Below are positions 58,676-64,000 of a stretch of DNA of 64,000 bases, in pieces. Made by a program: the position numbers and the translations under genes. Within the stretch, counting starts at the first letter, position 1. Each line of letters starts with the position of its first letter. The stretch is from Artemisia argyi (taxonomy: Eukaryota; Streptophyta; Magnoliopsida; Asterales; Asteraceae), in NCBI GenBank assembly GCA_030686995.1, contig CM060686.1, positions 74,909,757 to 74,973,756 of the forward strand, read 5' to 3'. Below the pieces are notes generated by a model. That model saw only the letters and a program-made list of their open reading frames with translations. It was not told the DNA's origin and ran no database searches.

Positions 58676-59203
58676 GCACTAGAGATAAAACCAATCAAAA
58701 CAAAAATCGAGGCAAATCCACAGTGAACTTAAACCAATAATTACAAGCAAGTGGCTTCTTTAATAAAGGTACACCACTCACAGGGATACAAAGGCAAGTT
58801 TTATATCTTTGGTTTGGGAACTTATTATGTTCACACCCCCAGTTGGTAGGTGTTCTGTCTTGGTTTGCGACGGTTGGTTTTTATGTATTATTATTATTCA
58901 CAAGAAAAGACGGATGTTTTTGTGTTTTGTGTATGGGATGAAAAACTTTTGGACAATATTTTTGGTATCGTCTCGTAATCTAAAATCATTTCTCTTTAAG
59001 AATCACCTTAAAAGAAAACCGATTCAGAAAACGTTACGATCTGTTTTGTTGTTTTTTAATTTTTTTAGTGTTTTAACACTTTAGGAAAAGTGTTAATGAC
59101 TTTTTTATGTTTTGATTTAAAATTTACAAAAGTGATGGTATTTGTACAGTGAATGAGGTGAAATAACACTAATCTCAAATGACGCTATGGAAACGCGCAC
59201 ACC
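58676..59203 (-). other. Athila 5' leader between PBS and gag
   Basis: About 530 bp without a long frame. It contains A/T-rich and G-run segments and is expected to carry the packaging signal, but no structure can be assigned by eye. Confidence 0.5.
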
Positions 59204-59221
59204 TCCCCGGCAGCGGCGCCA
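59204..59221 (-). other. Primer binding site, tRNA-Asp type
   Basis: Minus strand TGGCGCCGCTGCCGGGGA, one mismatch from the complement of the plant tRNA-Asp 3' end (TGGCGCCGTTGCCGGGG), the PBS used by Athila and Calypso elements. It lies 4 nt from the LTR end. Confidence 0.85.
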
Positions 59222-59225
59222 AAAA

Positions 59226-62200
59226 TTTTGATTGGCTCCAAACGGTCAACTTAAATTGACCAAAGGATGGTCAACCAAGGTCAAACAGCCTAGAGTCAAT
59301 GCTCCGTGGAAGTATAGGGTTTCCCCGGGTCGTTATGTCCCGACGAGGTATGGATTGTGCTTTAGCGTACTTGTGATCGGGTGATTATTCACAGAAAAGG
59401 GTTGTGATAAGAATTATTTGAGAATTATGAAATTAAATAGCTTAAGAAAGCTATGTGATTGATTACTGGTATTGAGATTAAGAAGATTTGAGCTAAAACC
59501 TAAAAACGTACGTTTTAATTAAAAACGTACAATGACAAACAAAATAAAAAGTACAACAGAAGGACGGAAAAGGTTAAAAGTGTAAAATTATTATTTTTAT
59601 ATTCCTAATAAATAAAGAAAATTTTAAGAAAAATAAAAATTATTTTTATACTATTTAATTATTAATTATTAATTAATTACTAATTATCTATTTATTAACT
59701 AATTAAACTAATTAGAATTATTAAAAATACTAAAAAGACTTAGAAAATTAAGAAAAATTTTACAAATCTAATTAACCATCACAGGAATCCTAAAAAATTA
59801 TAAAAAGTTGATTTTATGTATTTTTAAACTAATTTACTAATTATTAATTAATTACCAATTAAACTATTTATATTATAAAAAATAGAAAATGAACAGTATA
59901 AATTCTAGAAAAATTTATAAAAATGTTTTAACTTATATAAAAGCTATAAAAATTATAAAAAGTAGGTTATACTTTATAATATCTAATTATGCTATTTAAT
60001 TACTTAATATTAATTAATAATTAATTAAACTAAAATTAATTCTAAAAACCACTAAAAGACAAAAGAAAAATCTGGAAAAATTTCTAGAATTACTTTAACC
60101 TAAAAGAGAATTAATAAAAATATAAAAATGATATATTGCTTATAAATAAGCTAAAAAGAAAATTAAAATGATAATTCCTATTAAATAGAAGCTATCACTA
60201 TAATTAAAGTTGGTTTTTGGTGTTTTTTCTTTTTCCAAACTAATTATACACTAAAAACTAAAACTTTTTATGAAAACACTTTTGATGTAACCCATAAATG
60301 AGCACTTGAGTGCTTATAAGTCCACTCAGTTGACTTTTGTTGATTGTGGAGGGATTTAAGCTCAAATGGAATAAGGTGGGGTCCACAATGGTAAACGTTG
60401 GTTTCTATGAGTTAGTTGAACACTTTTGAGTGAGTTTCAATCAAATAAGCACAGCAAATAAGCCAAACAACAACAATAAGCACTTGCTGATTGTTGTGTT
60501 CTGAGACAGATTGGGACAGCCTTTTGAGGCAAAACTAAGTGGGGTCCACTGGTCCAATGGTCAAAGGAAAGGTCAACTTTTAATCCCTGGTAGGAGGGGG
60601 GTTGGGAGAACCCAAGTGTGGGGTGTGGGACCCACTGGGGTGGCCACAAACTATCACCAAAGATGGTGGGGTGAGAGGTCTGCTGAATGCACAGGGCAAA
60701 GGCTTGCCCTGCAGCTCAGTTCAAGGGGCAATTTGGTCCACTAAATAAATTCACAAAATTATGAAAAGTGCATGAATCAATAGATCAGCTGGTAGAGTAT
60801 ACACACAAGAATTTTCAAATCCCAAATCACAACACAAAAATCATGAAAATTCACCCCATTTTTGCAAAAATCTGAGATTGCACTTTTTGACTTTTTCACT
60901 AAAACTTGCAAGGTTGACTTTGGTGACTTTTGGATCAATCCTACTCACTGATTATGATGTTATGAACTAATATGGAACTAAAATTGGTAATAACTATCAC
61001 TAATGAGCCAAAATCCAAAGTTTTGGATGCCAAAGCCCTCACAGTTAACTGTGAGGGCACTTAGAGTGAGTTCTTGACTTTTTATAAAACAAGGGATGAT
61101 TTTTTTGGCTTGAGTGACTGATTTCTTCCTAGTGTAACATGTATAAATAGCAATTACCAGCAAACACACCCTAGATCACTGACTATCTACTTATTCCAAA
61201 CACCCCTTATGGGCTGTCTAAACCTAAATTTCAAAAAGATAACACAAGACAAAGGTTGAAATTCACTTTTTATACTCTAATATTATTATGACAACAGAAA
61301 TAAACAGAGAACAAATATCAAGCAAGCATAAACAGTGGAATAGAGAAAAAGTTGGAAAATAGGAGATATTCTTACAAAGCTTTAAGCAAGTGAGATTGTA
61401 GGACTAGAACCAAGAACAAACCTATAGCTCCCCTTAGAGCACTGTTACCCAATCCAAGCTCAACTCTTAAACCATCTCTGCTTCCATATCTTCCTTCTTT
61501 TGATTTTTTCTTGATTTTATTTTTTTTTATTTTTTTGGTATTATTTTTTTTCTTTTCTTAAAAAAACTTAACTTAAAACTGATTTGTGCTCAATATTTCT
61601 TATAAGAAAACTTACTGAGACTAAATGTGAGCTGATGAGACAGTAGTAACAAAGGTTAACAATAAAACATACAATTTAACTAAAATATGAAAAAGTGAAT
61701 TTACATAACAATATTGGATTTCATTAATTTAAAGGTTGGGAAGTACACTTGATAACACTTAGAATACACCGAAAAAGCTAAAATAAGATTTGGAAACTAA
61801 GTTTTACAATAAGTAAAAAAAATTACAAAATAAGCTAAAACTACACACCCCTAACTGCTGCTCCTCTTGCCTTTTTATCATCACTCCTAGGGTTTCTCTT
61901 GACCACTTGACTTTTCCCCATTGAGTTCTCAGCCGTCGGATCCTTTTTGAGCAATCCCCACCTTTGAATGAAATTTGGCACCAATATAAAGTCTTTACTG
62001 ACTTTAGGTTTCTTGGGGACAATTGCAAACAATTAATGACTTTTATATGCTTCTGGGAGTTGGGGGAGCATGGAATGGGCTTGCTGATGTGGAGGAGGGG
62101 GGGGGGGGTTGTGTGTTGAAGTGGTATTACAGGCTGGGGAGGAGGTAGTGTTTGTTTGTTGACTTATTTTGACCAAGGGGAAGGGACGGGGTAATATTAT

Positions 62201-62831
62201 TTTTAGGTTGATTGGGCTTGTAGGTGGGCTGAGGGTGTGGTGATGGAGGGATAAGGTAATGGAGTGGGCCGGATGTTTTGGGTTTGGAATTTGGTTTTGG
62301 TTTATAATAATTAAGGGTGTCCGTTTGGTGTTGTAGAAATACACAAGGACCATATTTGAATTTTCACAAAACAAAGGGACTGAAATTGTAATTCCCCAAA
62401 ACTATTACCAAGGACCATTGTTGCAAAGCTCAATATTTCAAAAACCAATTTTGCAATTTTTTAATTTTCTAAAATTCCCAGGGACTATATTTGCAAAATT
62501 CCAAACTCCAGGGACCAATCATGTAAATTTTCCAAAATTTTCACCCAAAGTCCGTTTTTGATAACTTTTGAATTTTTAAGGACTTGGGTTGACTTTTCTT
62601 TCAAAATAAATGCATAGGGACTATTTTTAACAAATTTTGAAACTTGGGGGGCTGAAACTGCCAATATTGCAAACTTTGATCATTTTTCATTTGTTTTTGC
62701 TCGTTTTGCATTTAAAACACATAAAACACAATTCCTGGGATAATTTAAGTATTTTGATTACTTTTCGATTGTTTTTGTATGTTTTGGCAGTTTAAATACG
62801 ATAAAAATGATGAGTGTTTGCGCACTCATCA
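59226..62831 (-). repeat. 5' LTR of the Athila-type element (3.6 kb)
   Basis: Same ends as the 3' LTR: TTTTGATTGG at 59226, terminal hairpin TGATGAGTG / CACTCATCA at 62808-62831, 24 bp palindrome at 61035-61058. It differs from the 3' LTR by scattered single-base changes and a few short indels (for example around 59840 and 62097). Confidence 0.93.
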
Positions 62832-64000
62832 AAGACGCACTCACAAATGACAGATACCCATAAAACAAACATTTATGAATACCCCGCATCTAACTTCCAT
62901 GATTTAAAATCCAACTACAAATGATCTACTTCACCAACCACATCAGCAAACAAATTTGGGTACTTAAATTTCATCTGATCCTCACGTTCCCAAATAAACT
63001 CAGGACCACGCTTAGAATCCCACCATACCTTTACCAACGCTATCTCTCCATACTTCAACCCTTAACATCTCGATCCATAATCTCAACAGGTTTCTTGACA
63101 AAATGGAGAGTCTTGTCAACCATATTCTCATCTAATGGGACATGCAGACTATCATCCGCTAACCACTTCTTTCCATTAGATACGTGAAACGTATCATGCA
63201 CTCTACTTCACTCCTCAGGCAAATTCAACCGATATGTCGCAAATCCAATCCTTTCCGTAAATCTCAAATGGTTCTACGTATCTCGGTGCTAGCTTGCCTT
63301 TCTTACCGCAACGCACAACACCCTTCCAAGTCGATACTTTTAACCTCACAATATCACCAACACCAAACTCTAAGGGCTTACAGCAATAATTCGCATAACT
63401 CTTTTGGCGATCTCTTGCTGCCTTAAGTCTTTCCTTAATCCAAAAACCTTATTCGTAGTCTCTCGTTTTAGTTCAGGACCAATTAGTTGGCTTGTTCCAA
63501 CCTCTGTCCACAGAACGGTGACCTACATTACCTTCCATACAACTTTTCACACGACACATAATTTATACTAGAATGATAATTGTTGATATAGGAGAACTCA
63601 GCTAAGGGTAAATGTATACCCCGGCTTCCTCCAAAATCAAACACACCCATGCTCTCAGCTCACCATTCAACGCCTGATTTGTACGCTCACTTAGTTCACT
63701 CCTTAGAGAATGATAAGTCGTACTCCTCTACATACGCGTTCTCAAGACTCTATAACACGTTTACCACTATCGCGATGTAAGTATTTCATCATGTATCTTG
63801 ATGATCAACGCGACACCCCATGGTTCTTTACCAACTCACCGAGCGAAAAATCTCGCCAACTCCTCCATACACCTCTTACTAAGGTAATAATACGTCTTAT
63901 CCATTGTCGGATGTATCAAATATCTTGCATGATTGATGTCCTTACGCTTCCTCTCAATGAAACCAATAGCTGGTCCGCAAAGTACATTCCTCCATCTTCG
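62832..64000 (-). pseudogene. Internal region 2 of chromovirus-like element, right part, with pol remnant
   Basis: Resumes after the Athila element at AAGAC (62832-62836) and is collinear with 41554-42723. It carries the same degenerate integrase C-terminus on the minus strand (about 62920-63450) with a partly different set of substitutions, and is still open-ended at the window edge. Most of the shared stops (for example within the pre-integrase stretch) are in both copies, so they predate the duplication of the unit. Confidence 0.75.

Larger units (their letters stand above)
48417..62831 (-). mobile_element. Athila-type Ty3/gypsy retrotransposon (14.4 kb)
   Basis: Flanked by AAGAC (48412-48416, 62832-62836). 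The uninterrupted site at 41554-41558 in internal copy 1 fixes both ends to the base. Order on the minus strand: 5' LTR (62831-59226), tRNA-Asp-type PBS, leader, gag-protease-RT, RNase H, integrase, 3' spacer with repeats, polypurine tract, 3' LTR. Athila assignment rests on the PBS, the DLGAS protease motif, gag and integrase sequence, long LTRs and the long 3' spacer. No env-like frame is present. The LTRs differ by scattered substitutions and small indels, so insertion is recent but not fresh. Coding breaks make it non-autonomous. Confidence 0.93.

Overview
The window is nuclear DNA of a flowering plant, most likely a eudicot. The evidence is one intron-rich plant housekeeping gene (a RAB6/RABH1 small GTPase) in an AT-rich background packed with plant-type LTR retrotransposons, Helitrons, MITEs, tRNA-derived SINEs and long (TA)n and (TAA)n tracts. 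There are no bacterial-type operons, CRISPR arrays or rRNA genes. The species cannot be told from the sequence.

Layout. 1-1160: 5' end of a minus-strand LTR retrotransposon running off the left edge. 1.4-2.9 kb: a foldback element and a fragment resembling the synaptonemal-complex gene ZYP1. 2907-18907 and 20878-26739: two copies of a tandem duplication of about 5.9 kb of ancestral sequence. Each copy holds a SINE-like unit, exons of an unidentified gene, a Stowaway MITE, a 1.4 kb Tourist-like element with a nested foldback, and the promoter plus exon 1 of the RABH1 gene. Copy 1 later gained three insertions that copy 2 lacks, so copy 2 serves as the empty site for each: a 3.3 kb solo LTR (TSD AAGGT), a 3.3 kb degenerate Helitron with a RepHel N-terminal remnant, and a 3.5 kb textbook Helitron (TC...CTAG) carrying one intact exon of a kinesin-12-type gene and a SINE. 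A Copia-type 3' end and LTR lies between the copies.

26.46-32.50 kb: the complete six-exon RABH1 gene (208 codons, all splice sites GT/AG). Its 3.7 kb first intron contains a tRNA-derived SINE and a Mutator-type MITE. 33.4-37.8 kb: six short inverted-repeat elements (hAT, Mutator-like, Tourist-like) in 4.4 kb.

38.7 kb to the right edge: a minus-strand chromovirus-like Ty3/gypsy element in tandem (LTR, internal, LTR, internal). The second internal copy is split by a 14.4 kb Athila-type element (48417-62831, TSD AAGAC) with 3.6 kb LTRs. The undisturbed first internal copy gives the exact pre-insertion site. The Athila element has a long gag-protease-RT frame, then a frameshift, an FMDN instead of FMDD active site, a second frameshift and a TGA, so it is not autonomous as it stands.

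The least ordinary observations are: an LTR-terminal hairpin with a 9 bp stem and 6 nt loop, present in both the Athila LTRs and the 40 kb-distant solo LTR with unrelated stem sequences; long perfect palindromes inside both LTR types; the duplicated RABH1 first exon with two amino-acid changes and an intact splice donor; and the captured kinesin exon.
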